From Acidobacteria bacterium UBA2994 (lineage in GTDB: Bacteria; Acidobacteriota; Vicinamibacteria; Vicinamibacterales; UBA8438), in assembly GCA_002346545.1 (NCBI GenBank), contig DEAA01000018.1, forward strand, positions 20,922-55,883: DNA of 34,962 nucleotides, written 5' to 3'. Positions within the stretch are counted from its first letter, which is position 1; every line of letters starts with the position of its first letter. The notes under the pieces were generated by a model. It searched no databases. It had not been told where the DNA came from and saw only the letters and a list, made by a program, of their open reading frames with translations. Positions 16,810 to 24,342 of this stretch are shown here, piece after piece. The position numbers and the translations under genes are program-made.

Positions 16810-17811
16810 TCAGGCCACGGCGGCCAGTAACTGCTCGGCCACAAGCTCGTAAGAACGAAGACGGGCCCGGTGATCGTAGATGTGACCAGTGAGGATGACC
16901 TCGTCGGCGCCGGTCTTCCTGGCGAACGCCTCGATGCCATCGCGAACCATACCTGGCGTGCCGACGACGGAACAGGCCTGCGCCTGGTCGAGCAACTCGA
17001 GATCGAGCGAAGACAGGCTGGCCTCAAAGTCCTGTACCGGCGGCGGCAGCTTGCTCGGCATCCCGCGTCTCAGACACAGCAACGCCTGCTGGGCCGAGCT
17101 TCGCAGAACCCTGGCCTCCTCCTCGGTCTCGGCCGCGAAAACGTTGAATCCCACCATGACATGCGGCTTAGCGAGTTGAGCCGACGGCGTAAACTGGGAG
17201 CGATAGGTCTCAATGGCGGGCATCAGTGCGGCCGGCGCGAAGTGCGACGCGAACCCATAAGGGAGTCCCATGGCCGCCGCCAACTGCGCTCCGAACAAAC
17301 TCGACCCCAGGATCCAGAGCGGCACCTCAAGCCCGGCACCGGGGACCGCGCACACCCGCTGGTTCTCTCCTGGATTCCGGAAATACTGCTGTAGTTCCAC
17401 GACGTCTCGCGGGAAGGCGTTCACATCTTCGGCCAATGTGCGGCGGAGCGCATGGGCGGTCTGCTGGTCGGTACCCGGGGCACGGCCCAGCGCTAAGTCG
17501 ATCCGACCTGGGTAGAGCGTCGCAAGCGTGCCAAATTGCTCCGCAATCACGAGCGGTGCGTGATTGGGCAGCATGATGCCCCCTGCGCCGACCCGGATCG
17601 TGGAAGTTCCGGCAGCGATGTGGCCAATCACGATCGACGTAGCCGCGCTCGCGATCCCAGGCATATTGTGATGCTCGGCGACCCAGTAGCGCCGATACCC
17701 CCACCTTTCGGCGTGCCTGGCAAGATCGACGCTGTTACGTAACGCGGCGGCCGCGTCGCTCCCTTCAGGAATCGGGGACAAGTCCAGGATCGAAAGCTCC
17801 GCCATGGTCAT
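16810..17811 (-). CDS. Luciferase-like FMN-dependent monooxygenase (LLM class, MsnO8 type)
   Basis: A 333-aa cytoplasmic protein of the bacterial luciferase-like superfamily, which uses reduced flavin and O2 or F420 in a TIM barrel. Typical blocks: [21 protein letters not shown] at the start, [20 protein letters not shown] near residues 40-60, [40 protein letters not shown] near residues 100-120, and a C-terminal [29 protein letters not shown]. The [10 protein letters not shown] and GRAPGTD motifs fit the MsnO8/YhbW group. ATG codons at 17811 and 17805 are both possible. The start is 21 bp from the divergent DTW gene, so promoters overlap or are shared. The substrate is unknown. Confidence 0.88.
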   Translation of the reverse strand: MTMAELSILDLSPIPEGSDAAAALRNSVDLARHAERWGYRRYWVAEHHNMPGIASAATSIVIGHIAAGTSTIRVGAGGIMLPNHAPLVIAEQFGTLATLYPGRIDLALGRAPGTDQQTAHALRRTLAEDVNAFPRDVVELQQYFRNPGENQRVCAVPGAGLEVPLWILGSSLFGAQLAAAMGLPYGFASHFAPAALMPAIETYRSQFTPSAQLAKPHVMVGFNVFAAETEEEARVLRSSAQQALLCLRRGMPSKLPPPVQDFEASLSSLDLELLDQAQACSVVGTPGMVRDGIEAFARKTGADEVILTGHIYDHRARLRSYELVAEQLLAAVA

Positions 17812-17832
17812 TGAGTCTGACACAATCCCGGG

Positions 17833-18489
17833 GTGGCCCGCGCCTCCTGTCATCGGTGCCGCCGCCCGGCACCCATCTGCGTCTGCTCTGCGATCCGTCC
17901 GGTGACCACCCGCACCCACTGGGTCCTGCTGATGCACCCCAAAGAGGCGAGGAAGGTCCGGATCGGAACCGGACGGTTGACCCACCTGTCGCTGAGGCGG
18001 TCAGAGCTGCATGTGGGTATCGGCTTCAACGACCACCCGCGGGTGACCGCATTGCTCGGCGACCAACACCTTGATTGCCGGATGCTCTACCCTGGAGGCA
18101 CCCACCTAAATACCGGGGCCTACCAGCCGATGCCTGGCCGGATACCGGTGTTCTTTCTGCTAGACGCGACGTGGCCGTGCGCGCGAGCGATGCTTCGGGC
18201 CAGCCCTCGACTGGCGAGCCTGCCTCGGATCACCTTTGATCCTCCAGGGCCGTCAGCGTTCTCAATCAAGCGCCAGCCACGCGCCGAATGTTTGGCAACG
18301 ATCGAAGCGGCCGACGCTTGCTTGAACCAGCTCGTGAGACACGGCCACGAACGGCTCCCGCCTGACCATGATGGCAACCTGCTGGGGCCCCTCCGGAAGC
18401 TGATGGCGATTCAGCAGCGTTTTCCAGGCGCTCCGCCAGCGCTAGCTACGGCACCTTCTGGGTGTCGAGATTCCGCGCCCCAGCCATGA
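17833..18489 (+). CDS. DTW-domain protein, tRNA-uridine aminocarboxypropyltransferase-like
   Basis: A 218-aa protein starting at GTG 17833. The N-terminal zinc-binding pattern C6-x2-C9-x6-C16-x-C18 ([13 protein letters not shown]) and the DTW-type motif [13 protein letters not shown] (D111-W114) match the DTWD2/TapT family. These enzymes transfer the 3-amino-3-carboxypropyl group of S-adenosylmethionine to a tRNA uridine (acp3U). Other family blocks are [19 protein letters not shown] and [17 protein letters not shown]. The canonical D-T-W is D-A-T-W here, which is within family variation. The last 44 nt overlap the end of the convergent gene at 18446, and the C-terminal 20 or so residues look unconserved. 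No clear ribosome-binding site; it is the only evident housekeeping RNA-modification gene in the window. Confidence 0.85.
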   Translation: MARASCHRCRRPAPICVCSAIRPVTTRTHWVLLMHPKEARKVRIGTGRLTHLSLRRSELHVGIGFNDHPRVTALLGDQHLDCRMLYPGGTHLNTGAYQPMPGRIPVFFLLDATWPCARAMLRASPRLASLPRITFDPPGPSAFSIKRQPRAECLATIEAADACLNQLVRHGHERLPPDHDGNLLGPLRKLMAIQQRFPGAPPALATAPSGCRDSAPQP

Positions 18490-19444
18490 TCCCAACCATC
18501 CCGATGTTGCCCTCGTGGCAGGCATACTCGAAGAGCGGTCCCTCAGTCTGCCTGAGCGGCATCATTGCCGTCCAAGGCTGGGTGAAATTGTTCGGGTCCT
18601 CCACAGTGAACTCGTAAGCCACCGTCTCTTGATCCAGTCTCGTCAGTCGCTCCACAACGTAGGTATCACGACTCGAGCCACCCAGGCTGGTCTCGCGCAG
18701 GAAACCGCGGGTCTCGATGACTAGCGTGTCTCCCTGCCAGCGCGCCCGCGACTCTCCCGAGTACTGACGCAGACCATGCCGTGCATCGGTCCCGATCGGA
18801 ATGATGCGCGCGTTGTGCACCATCTCGTTGTAAATAACGACGTGGTCCGGCGTCTGGAGAATCTGGACGTTGTTGTTGTAGGCACTCGACACCATCGGCG
18901 GGCCGGCATTGAACCCCATTAAGCACCGATCGCCAAGGCTGCGGTCCGTGTAAGAGTCGGCGAATCCGCTCCGCAGATTCAGTGTCCGGCTCGCTGCCCC
19001 GTCCAGGTAGGTCTGCGTAAATGGAATCCGCCCTTCCGGCGGATCGACGATGAGCGCCGTGCGATGGTCCTTGACCAACTCGATCCCACGCTCATACCAG
19101 AACTCGTTGTAGCCGCCGACCCCCCCTTCGGCCCGGGATTGATACCGAACCCCGGGTGCCCGCACTTCGAGGTTCTGCGTGTCGCGGTTCATCTCGCGAC
19201 GACGCTCGGCCTCGTACTCCGCCGCCTCTTCGTCCGTCAGCGTCTGTCGACCGGCCAACAGCGACGACGCGCCCTGGTCGATGACCGGACGCTGGAGCGG
19301 GGTCAGCGTGCGGAACGTGAACAGGCCCTGAATGTCCGGATCGCCATAGACCGTCCGCTGAACCTCGTCACTCTGGGCGAACACGCCCCCGGCGGTCAGC
19401 ACCAGCGCGACCACGCTCACCACAGTTGTCACTCTCGTCCTCAT
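18446..19444 (-). CDS. Secreted GDPDLQG-family protein C (uncharacterised)
   Basis: A 332-aa exported protein. The ATG at 19442-19444 has GAGGG 4 nt upstream and begins a signal peptide (MRTRVTTVVSVVALVLT to VFAQ). Family pattern: VYGDPDIQGLFTFRTLTPLQRP at about residues 32-53, ALIVDPPEGRIPFTQTYLDGA, a Cys in DRCLMGFNAGPP, VQILQTPDHVVIYNEMVHNARIIPI, SGESRARWQGDTLVIETRGF, VVERLTRLDQETVAYEFTVEDPNNFTQPW and C-terminal FEYACHEGNIGM. Function unknown. It resembles copy D (23193-24236) more than copies A and B in the ILVDPPxGRIP segment. It lies 197 nt downstream of the PQQ-cytochrome gene, on the same strand but with its own TATAAT box. Its 3' end overlaps the convergent DTW gene by 44 nt. Confidence 0.85.
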   Translation of the reverse strand: MRTRVTTVVSVVALVLTAGGVFAQSDEVQRTVYGDPDIQGLFTFRTLTPLQRPVIDQGASSLLAGRQTLTDEEAAEYEAERRREMNRDTQNLEVRAPGVRYQSRAEGGVGGYNEFWYERGIELVKDHRTALIVDPPEGRIPFTQTYLDGAASRTLNLRSGFADSYTDRSLGDRCLMGFNAGPPMVSSAYNNNVQILQTPDHVVIYNEMVHNARIIPIGTDARHGLRQYSGESRARWQGDTLVIETRGFLRETSLGGSSRDTYVVERLTRLDQETVAYEFTVEDPNNFTQPWTAMMPLRQTEGPLFEYACHEGNIGMVGIMAGARNLDTQKVP

Positions 19445-19487
19445 GTCGCCCTCGCTATCTCGTCGAAGTTCCCGCGTCGGTGTGTCG

Positions 19488-19493
19488 ATTATA
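19488..19493 (-). promoter_or_regulatory. Candidate -10 box TATAAT for GDPDLQG protein C
   Basis: A perfect minus-strand TATAAT followed by CGAC, 44 nt before the ATG at 19444. The predicted leader is about 37 nt and holds the GAGGG site. Confidence 0.5.
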
Positions 19494-19641
19494 CCCAGGC
19501 CCTGAGTCGCTTCCCGGCCGACACCAACCCTCGGACTACGTGGTGCCGCGCGCCGGCGCGGGTTTCGCAACGCCACCTGCAATCCGTCGACGCTCACCCA
19601 CATAGGCCCCGCTGGTCGTCCCACAGGGGAGACTATCCGGC

Positions 19642-21666
19642 TCAATTGGCTTTCGGTAACGCAAAGGCGACGTAGGTGGAACCTGACGGCGGCCCCTGTC
19701 TCCCTCCCCCGGCAGCAATCACGACGAACTGGCGTCCGTCGACGCTGTAGACCGCCGGGGTCGAAAATCCAGCCGCCTCGAGGTCGGCCTGCCAGAGCGT
19801 CGACCCATCCCGCGCGTCGACGGCCCGGATCATCTTATCCGGGGTGGCCGCGATGAAGATGAGTCCAGACGCGGTCACCACAGGACCGCCGTAGTTAACC
19901 GCACCGTATCCAAGGTCGGGATGGGACAGGTAGTTGCCGAACGGCACCGACCAGGTGATCTCGCCGCTCGCCAGGTCAATCGAATTGAGCGTGCCCCACG
20001 GTGGTGTGTTGGCGGGCAGGTCCTCGTGGTCACGAAGATACACGTACCCCCCCAGAACATAGGACAGCTCGTCGGTCGGCTCATCCTGCTCCGGCTCCTC
20101 TTGAGAGATATAGCGGATGACGGCCCGCTGTTCCGCATCGTCGAAATGCGAGAATCCCGGCATCCGGCCTCGCCCGCTTTCGAGTACGTTTCTGATCTCC
20201 CCGATCTCCAACCGCTCGCGCACGCCCAACAGGGAGGGGCCACTGCTACCTTCGAGCTCCAGCCCGTGGCAGCTGCCGCAATGTTCCGCGTAGGTACCGA
20301 AATCGCTCGTGCCCGTCGGCACCTCACTGAGCGTGAGGATACCGGGCACATCATTCGCATTGAGAATCAATGCGTTCGTGGCGGGGTCGAACGCTGACCC
20401 ACCCCACTCTGCCCCACCGTCGTACCATGGCTGCAACAGCACCGTCCCCACTCGAGGGGGTGCCCAGGGACGCAGATCCCAATCCTTGATCGCCTCCTCG
20501 ACATGGGCCCTCGCCTCCGGCGTCCGGTTGGTCACCTCGAAAGCCTGTCGACTGAACGCCACGGCCGAGACAGCCTGCGTGGGCGACGGCATCTCTCCGG
20601 GCAGCGTGCTCGGCAGCGTGCCCACCTCGACCGTCGGGTAGAGCAGTTCGCCCGTCTCTCGCTCAAACGCGTACAGATGCCCCGACTTTGTCGTCAAGGT
20701 CACCGCGTCAATCCTGCGGCCGTCGCGCTCCAGCTGGACGAGAGTCGGCGGCGAGGGATTGTCCCGATCCCACAGGTCGTGCCTGAAGACCTGATAATGC
20801 CAACGGAGCTCGCCCGTATGCGCATTCAACGCGACGATCGAATTTGCATAGAGGTTATCGCCCAACCGCTTTGCCCCGAAGAAGTCAGGGGTCGCCGACC
20901 CAGTCGGGGCAAACAGGATCGCCCGCTCAGCGTCCAGCGCCATCCCGGTCCACACGTTGGCGCCGCCGGCATGCTCAAGGCTTCCCTCGGCCCAGGTCTC
21001 CGAGCCAGGGTCTCCCGGCTTGGGGATGGTATCGAACTGCCACACCAGCAAGCCGTCGACCGCGCTGAAGGCGCGGATCGAACCCGGGAAAGCCTCGGCA
21101 CTCTCGCTAGTCGAGAAGCCCATGATCAAAAGATCCCGAAAGACGACACCCGGCACCGTGACCGACAGCGCCCCCTCATGGTCACCAGGGGGCGTCAGGT
21201 CCAATCGGCCCTGGTCACCAAAACTCGTCACCGGCGTGCCGTCACGGGGATCAACGGCGAGCAGGTACCGCCCCGCAGTGTAGAAGAGCCGCGCTCCACG
21301 ATCGCCCTCCCACCACATCAGGCCACGCTGTGCCCCCCCGACGTCTTCGGGTTCGTATCGCCAGAGTTCCTGTCCCGTGGCGGCGTCGACGGCGAACGCA
21401 TCCAGCTGTGGTGACAACCCGTACAGCACGCCATCCACCACGACAGGGCTCGTGTACATCGTTCCCTGGGGCTCGCCAGAGTTGTACTCCCACGCCACCT
21501 CGAGCCGTGCGACATTTTCCCGCGTGATCTGGTCCAGGGATGAATAGTGGCGCCGCCCAGGGTCGCCCAGGTACACGGACCAGTCAGTGGTCCCAAGATC
21601 GTGATCTACCGGCGTACAGGCGGCGACCAAAACGAGACTCAGCAGCAACGCGAGATATCTCATCAT
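19642..21666 (-). CDS. Lipoprotein PQQ-dependent dehydrogenase with inserted cytochrome c domain
   Basis: A 674-aa quinohaemoprotein, longer than a plain PQQ dehydrogenase because a haem domain is inserted. Tandem ATGs at 21666 and 21663 follow GAGGGCGAG. The signal peptide ends in a lipobox, LVAAC, so Cys17 is probably lipidated and the protein membrane-anchored. Propeller blades fill residues 25-445. HDLWDRDNP (296-304) is the glucose dehydrogenase-like catalytic-Asp segment, with D300 as the likely base. Residues about 455-520 are a cytochrome c domain: CGSCH at 463-467 binds haem and M502 (RGRMPGF) is the likely sixth ligand. The last blades follow, ending TYVAFALPKAN. Electrons would pass from PQQ to the built-in haem. 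Substrate likely a sugar or alcohol. It has its own -10 box. Confidence 0.9.
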   Translation of the reverse strand: MMRYLALLLSLVLVAACTPVDHDLGTTDWSVYLGDPGRRHYSSLDQITRENVARLEVAWEYNSGEPQGTMYTSPVVVDGVLYGLSPQLDAFAVDAATGQELWRYEPEDVGGAQRGLMWWEGDRGARLFYTAGRYLLAVDPRDGTPVTSFGDQGRLDLTPPGDHEGALSVTVPGVVFRDLLIMGFSTSESAEAFPGSIRAFSAVDGLLVWQFDTIPKPGDPGSETWAEGSLEHAGGANVWTGMALDAERAILFAPTGSATPDFFGAKRLGDNLYANSIVALNAHTGELRWHYQVFRHDLWDRDNPSPPTLVQLERDGRRIDAVTLTTKSGHLYAFERETGELLYPTVEVGTLPSTLPGEMPSPTQAVSAVAFSRQAFEVTNRTPEARAHVEEAIKDWDLRPWAPPRVGTVLLQPWYDGGAEWGGSAFDPATNALILNANDVPGILTLSEVPTGTSDFGTYAEHCGSCHGLELEGSSGPSLLGVRERLEIGEIRNVLESGRGRMPGFSHFDDAEQRAVIRYISQEEPEQDEPTDELSYVLGGYVYLRDHEDLPANTPPWGTLNSIDLASGEITWSVPFGNYLSHPDLGYGAVNYGGPVVTASGLIFIAATPDKMIRAVDARDGSTLWQADLEAAGFSTPAVYSVDGRQFVVIAAGGGRQGPPSGSTYVAFALPKAN

Positions 21667-21692
21667 GACTCGCCCTCAGACAAACGGCGCCC

Positions 21693-21698
21693 ATTGTA
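21693..21698 (-). promoter_or_regulatory. Candidate -10 box TACAAT for the PQQ-cytochrome gene
   Basis: The minus-strand TACAAT lies 27 nt before the first ATG at 21666. The 21667-21847 gap otherwise holds only three copies of GCGCGGTCG near its far end. Confidence 0.35.
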
Positions 21699-21847
21699 GC
21701 GAGAGGCGGTGAACGCTGATCAGTTCCCGGTAGCGGCGCTAATCTGACGACCGTCTCAAACTCGGTCCAGTCCGACACCGCGGAGACCACACTCCGTTAA
21801 CGCCCGGTTCACGCCAGCTTCTGGAACAAGCGCGGTCGAGTAAGCGC

Positions 21848-22372
21848 CTAGCGCGGTCGCTGGGGGGCGCGGTCGCTGTGGAGCACCCGTTCGGCGATGC
21901 GCCACCCCCCGGGGGTCCGTCGCCAGATCTTCCGGTAGATGCCAGATCCGCTGATCTGCGCGGTCGGCTCGCCATACGGCTGATGAGTGATTAGCGCCAT
22001 GTTCTCGGTCACGGCACGGTCGCCCGAGAGCTCCAGAAACACGAGGCCGGAGAAGTGGTGGCGGGTTTGACGATCCGCGAGGCGCCCCTCATGTGACTTG
22101 ATCGCGTAGGCGCGAATAGCGTCGCGTCCCTCCACGCGCGATCCAGTCACGAGCAGACCGTTGATGCGTCGCTCCAGGACACCGTCGTCGGTAAACAGGT
22201 TCGCAAAGCCCTCGGCGTCCTTACCGTCCCAGCGGTAGGAGTACTGGGCCAACTGATCGGCGATAAGCAGCCGGTCCTCGACCGCTCCAAGCTCCTGCCC
22301 CAGCGCAGGCGTCGAGAGCACACCGACGAGAAGCACCGAGGCCCACAAGATCACCCGCTCGGTTCTGGACAT
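21848..22372 (-). CDS. Secreted SnoaL/NTF2-like protein
   Basis: A 174-aa exported protein. The ATG at 22370-22372 starts a signal peptide (MSRTERVILWASVLLVG to ALGQ, about 25 residues). The mature part is a SnoaL-like cone fold: VEDRLLIADQLAQYSYRWDGKDAEGFANLFTDDGV is the standard N-terminal helix pair, then GRDAIRAYAIKSH, RHHFSGLVFLELSGDRAVTENMALI and a final SGIYRKIWRRTPGGWRIAERVL. SnoaL-type proteins include isomerases, dehydratases and hydroxylases acting on polycyclic or steroid substrates, and many binding proteins. Which applies here is not readable. It starts 10 nt after the racemase-like gene and is the last of a four-gene operon beginning at 24236. Confidence 0.83.
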   Translation of the reverse strand: MSRTERVILWASVLLVGVLSTPALGQELGAVEDRLLIADQLAQYSYRWDGKDAEGFANLFTDDGVLERRINGLLVTGSRVEGRDAIRAYAIKSHEGRLADRQTRHHFSGLVFLELSGDRAVTENMALITHQPYGEPTAQISGSGIYRKIWRRTPGGWRIAERVLHSDRAPQRPR

Positions 22373-22382
22373 GGTCTCGTGC

Positions 22383-23048
22383 TCAGCGGCCGCTAACCAG
22401 CTGACGGAGCCACGCGACACCTTCGCTCGCTGGCCCGATAACCGGTGCCGCATGCGCATCATCACTCGCCGGCAGTATCCGCTCCATGGAGAACTGCGCA
22501 AAGGCTACCGCCATCTCCGGGTCGAGAGCCGCGATCGCCTCCAAAATCAGCCGGTCGTGCTCCTCCGGGCTTCCTCCCAGCAACGCATCCATCGCCCCAG
22601 ACACCGGGTGGCTCGAGAGGCTGACCGACTGGCCGCGCGCTTGAGCCTGTCCCTCGATTGCCCCTGCGAGCAGCGAGGCGGAATCGGGCGCCGTCGAGAG
22701 CACGTGCAGCGGCTGGTTGAGTGACAAAGCCCGCTCGATGATGCCGTCGAACGAGGTCGCGACCGGAATGTCGACATCGCGGCGCGACGCCTCCGCCATC
22801 GCTCCGAAAAACGACCCGGTGACGATCACGGCCTGCTGTCCAGTGTCGGCGCTGTGCCTCACCAGCGCCCGCACTCGGCGCTCCAGTTCGGCGTCGTCGG
22901 CGGTGCCCGCGTTTCGGTCTAGATAAAGCGACCCGTCGAGTAAGTGCGCCACATCCGCGTCTGGCCAGACGCGCTCAAACGCCTCCTGAGTAGTCGGAAT
23001 CGCGTTCAGGAGTGCGTGGACCGCACCGATACGCGGCGATGATTGCAC
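22383..23048 (-). CDS. Asp/Glu racemase-family-like protein lacking all cysteines
   Basis: A 221-aa cytoplasmic protein. A GTG at 23046-23048 has AGGAGG at 6 nt spacing and follows the previous stop by one base, so it is preferred over an upstream TTG at 23081. The beginning (RIGAVHALLNAIPTTQEAFERVWPDADVAHLLDGSLYLD) and the middle (AVIVTGSFFGAMAEASRR) match the Asp/Glu/hydantoin racemase superfamily, as does AVAFAQFSMERI near the end. Two-base racemases need one or two catalytic cysteines, the first normally in a T-C-S motif. Here that position is TGS, and the whole chain has no cysteine, so proton-transfer racemisation by thiols is impossible. It may be a binding, isomerase or regulatory derivative. 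Second-last gene of the 24236-21848 operon. Confidence 0.75.
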   Translation of the reverse strand: MQSSPRIGAVHALLNAIPTTQEAFERVWPDADVAHLLDGSLYLDRNAGTADDAELERRVRALVRHSADTGQQAVIVTGSFFGAMAEASRRDVDIPVATSFDGIIERALSLNQPLHVLSTAPDSASLLAGAIEGQAQARGQSVSLSSHPVSGAMDALLGGSPEEHDRLILEAIAALDPEMAVAFAQFSMERILPASDDAHAAPVIGPASEGVAWLRQLVSGR

Positions 23049-23049
23049 C

Positions 23050-23181
23050 TCAGGCCTCCTCCTCACCGTTACCCGGTTCAAGCATGCTAGGAAGCTTCGT
23101 CCCTGTTTCGACCGACAGCCTGAGCCGCTCGGAGAGCCGATTCAAATAGTCTCGTTCGGCGTCGTTGTCGACGTCGGTCAT
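23050..23181 (-). CDS. 43-aa conserved-looking small protein (unknown)
   Basis: A short frame of 43 codons from ATG 23179-23181, preceded by AGGAAGAGGG at close spacing, one of the strongest ribosome-binding sites in the window. It starts 11 nt after the GDPDLQG protein D stop and ends one base before the racemase-like GTG, so it fits exactly between two operon genes. The product is charged and probably helical (DAERDYLNRLSERLRLSVET), with a short tail ending NGEEEA. No signal peptide, cysteine or membrane segment. I do not recognise it. It could be a partner or assembly subunit of the racemase-like protein. Confidence 0.55.
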   Translation of the reverse strand: MTDVDNDAERDYLNRLSERLRLSVETGTKLPSMLEPGNGEEEA

Positions 23182-23192
23182 CGACCCTCTTC

Positions 23193-24236
23193 CTACCGCC
23201 CAGCGCGCTCGTCGGCCCGCGAGCCCGCCAGCATATTCTCCATGCCGTAGTTGCCTTCGTGACAGGCGAACTCGTACATCGGTCCGTCGATCCGCTCCAT
23301 CGGCAGCGAACCGCTCCACTCGCTGGTAAAGGTCTCCAGATCCGTCACCGTGAACTCGTAGTCCAGGAGATTGCGATCGATGCGTCTGAACCGCTCGATC
23401 ACACGGGTGGCCTCACTCAGCTCGCCGCGTGAGAGGGAGTGCTCCGGCCGACTCCAGCGCCGAATGAACGGCGTCCGAAGGTTGGTCGTTTCGACCACCA
23501 GCGTGTCACCGTCCCACCGTCCGCGCGAACTCCCCGCGAACTGTCGTATCGCCGCCGGAAGATGAGGACGACCGTCGAGGGGAATCACCCGCAGGTCATG
23601 GATGTGCTCCTGCAGGATCACCACAAAGCCTTCGCTCTGGAAGAACTGGTAGTTGTTGTTGTAGCCGGTGGGAAAAGACGGAATCCCCCGGTACCACAGA
23701 CACCGCTCGCTCAGCCCCATCTCTTCCGGCCCGCGCGCAGGCACCCGGCCGTCCTTGGCGTCGGCAAGCCGACGATACTCGCCAGACGTGATCCGCGCCT
23801 CCGCCTCGGCGGTCAGCACCGGCAACCGTCCATTGGGAGGGTCGACGATGATCGACGTCCGGCCCGTCGCCACGACCCGGGTCCCCTGCTCGGTCCAGTA
23901 GCTGTTGTAGGCGCCGACGTTCCCACCCGGCGGCAATGGCTCGCTACGCACCTCACTCGGCGCATTCTGTCTGGCGACGCCCTCAATGGCACGCTGTTCC
24001 AGGGCCGCGGCCTCCTCCGGCGTGTAGAATTCCTGCTCTCCCAGCTCGGCGGGTCGTTCGAGCGGCGTGATCGTGAAGTTGTTCCAGATCGCCTGCAGAT
24101 CGGGGTCGCCCCACGCGAGCGGCGGCGGAGCTGGTTCGCGCGCCGCTTCCTGCGCCAGTGCCTGGCTCATCGAGCCAGCCCCCGATGCCGCCAACAGGAT
24201 TATCGCGATGCCGCAAGCGCGCGTTCGACGCTTCAT
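23193..24236 (-). CDS. Secreted GDPDLQG-family protein D (uncharacterised)
   Basis: A 347-aa exported protein; GGAGAG precedes the ATG at 24234-24236. Signal peptide of about 29 residues (MKRRTRACGIAIILLAAS to ALAQ). Family blocks: LAWGDPDLQAIWNNFTITPLERP at residues 40-62, EFYTPEEAAALEQRA, TSIIVDPPNGRLPVLTAEAEAR, a Cys in SERCLWYRGIPSFPTGYNNNY, FVVILQEHIHDLRVIPLDGR, AGSSRGRWDGDTLVVETTNL, RVIERFRRIDRNLLDYEFTVTDLETFTSEW and C-terminal FACHEGNYGMENML. Function unknown. It is first in an operon with the 43-aa protein, the cysteine-free racemase-like protein and the SnoaL-like protein. Confidence 0.86.
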   Translation of the reverse strand: MKRRTRACGIAIILLAASGAGSMSQALAQEAAREPAPPPLAWGDPDLQAIWNNFTITPLERPAELGEQEFYTPEEAAALEQRAIEGVARQNAPSEVRSEPLPPGGNVGAYNSYWTEQGTRVVATGRTSIIVDPPNGRLPVLTAEAEARITSGEYRRLADAKDGRVPARGPEEMGLSERCLWYRGIPSFPTGYNNNYQFFQSEGFVVILQEHIHDLRVIPLDGRPHLPAAIRQFAGSSRGRWDGDTLVVETTNLRTPFIRRWSRPEHSLSRGELSEATRVIERFRRIDRNLLDYEFTVTDLETFTSEWSGSLPMERIDGPMYEFACHEGNYGMENMLAGSRADERAGR

Positions 24237-24271
24237 CTGACTCTCCTCGCCATAACCGTCTCTCCTCCAGA

Positions 24272-24277
24272 ATTATA
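24272..24277 (-). promoter_or_regulatory. Candidate -10 box TATAAT for the 24236-21848 operon
   Basis: A perfect minus-strand TATAAT, 36 nt before the ATG at 24236, with GGAGGAGAG in the leader. It is the only strong box in the operon, supporting one transcript for four genes. Confidence 0.5.
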
Positions 24278-24315
24278 CTCAGCACGATCACCCATTCTGA
24301 CCGCCAGGTCAGGGA

Positions 24316-24321
24316 TAGAAT
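24316..24321 (+). promoter_or_regulatory. Candidate -10 box TAGAAT for the SnoaL-like gene at 24343
   Basis: The plus-strand TAGAAT followed by CG is 22 nt before the ATG. It lies back to back with the divergent box at 24272-24277 in a 106-nt intergenic gap. Confidence 0.35.
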
Positions 24322-24342
24322 CGATTCACTGGAGGAAACAAG

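Noticed and set aside
20503..21414. 303-codon plus-strand frame opposite the PQQ-cytochrome gene
   Set aside because: Antisense shadow; no ribosome-binding site and Arg-rich translation.
21830..21876. Three copies of GCGCGGTCG around the SnoaL-like stop codon
   Set aside because: Too short and irregularly spaced (21 and 16 nt) to support an operator or array; possibly simple GC-rich drift.
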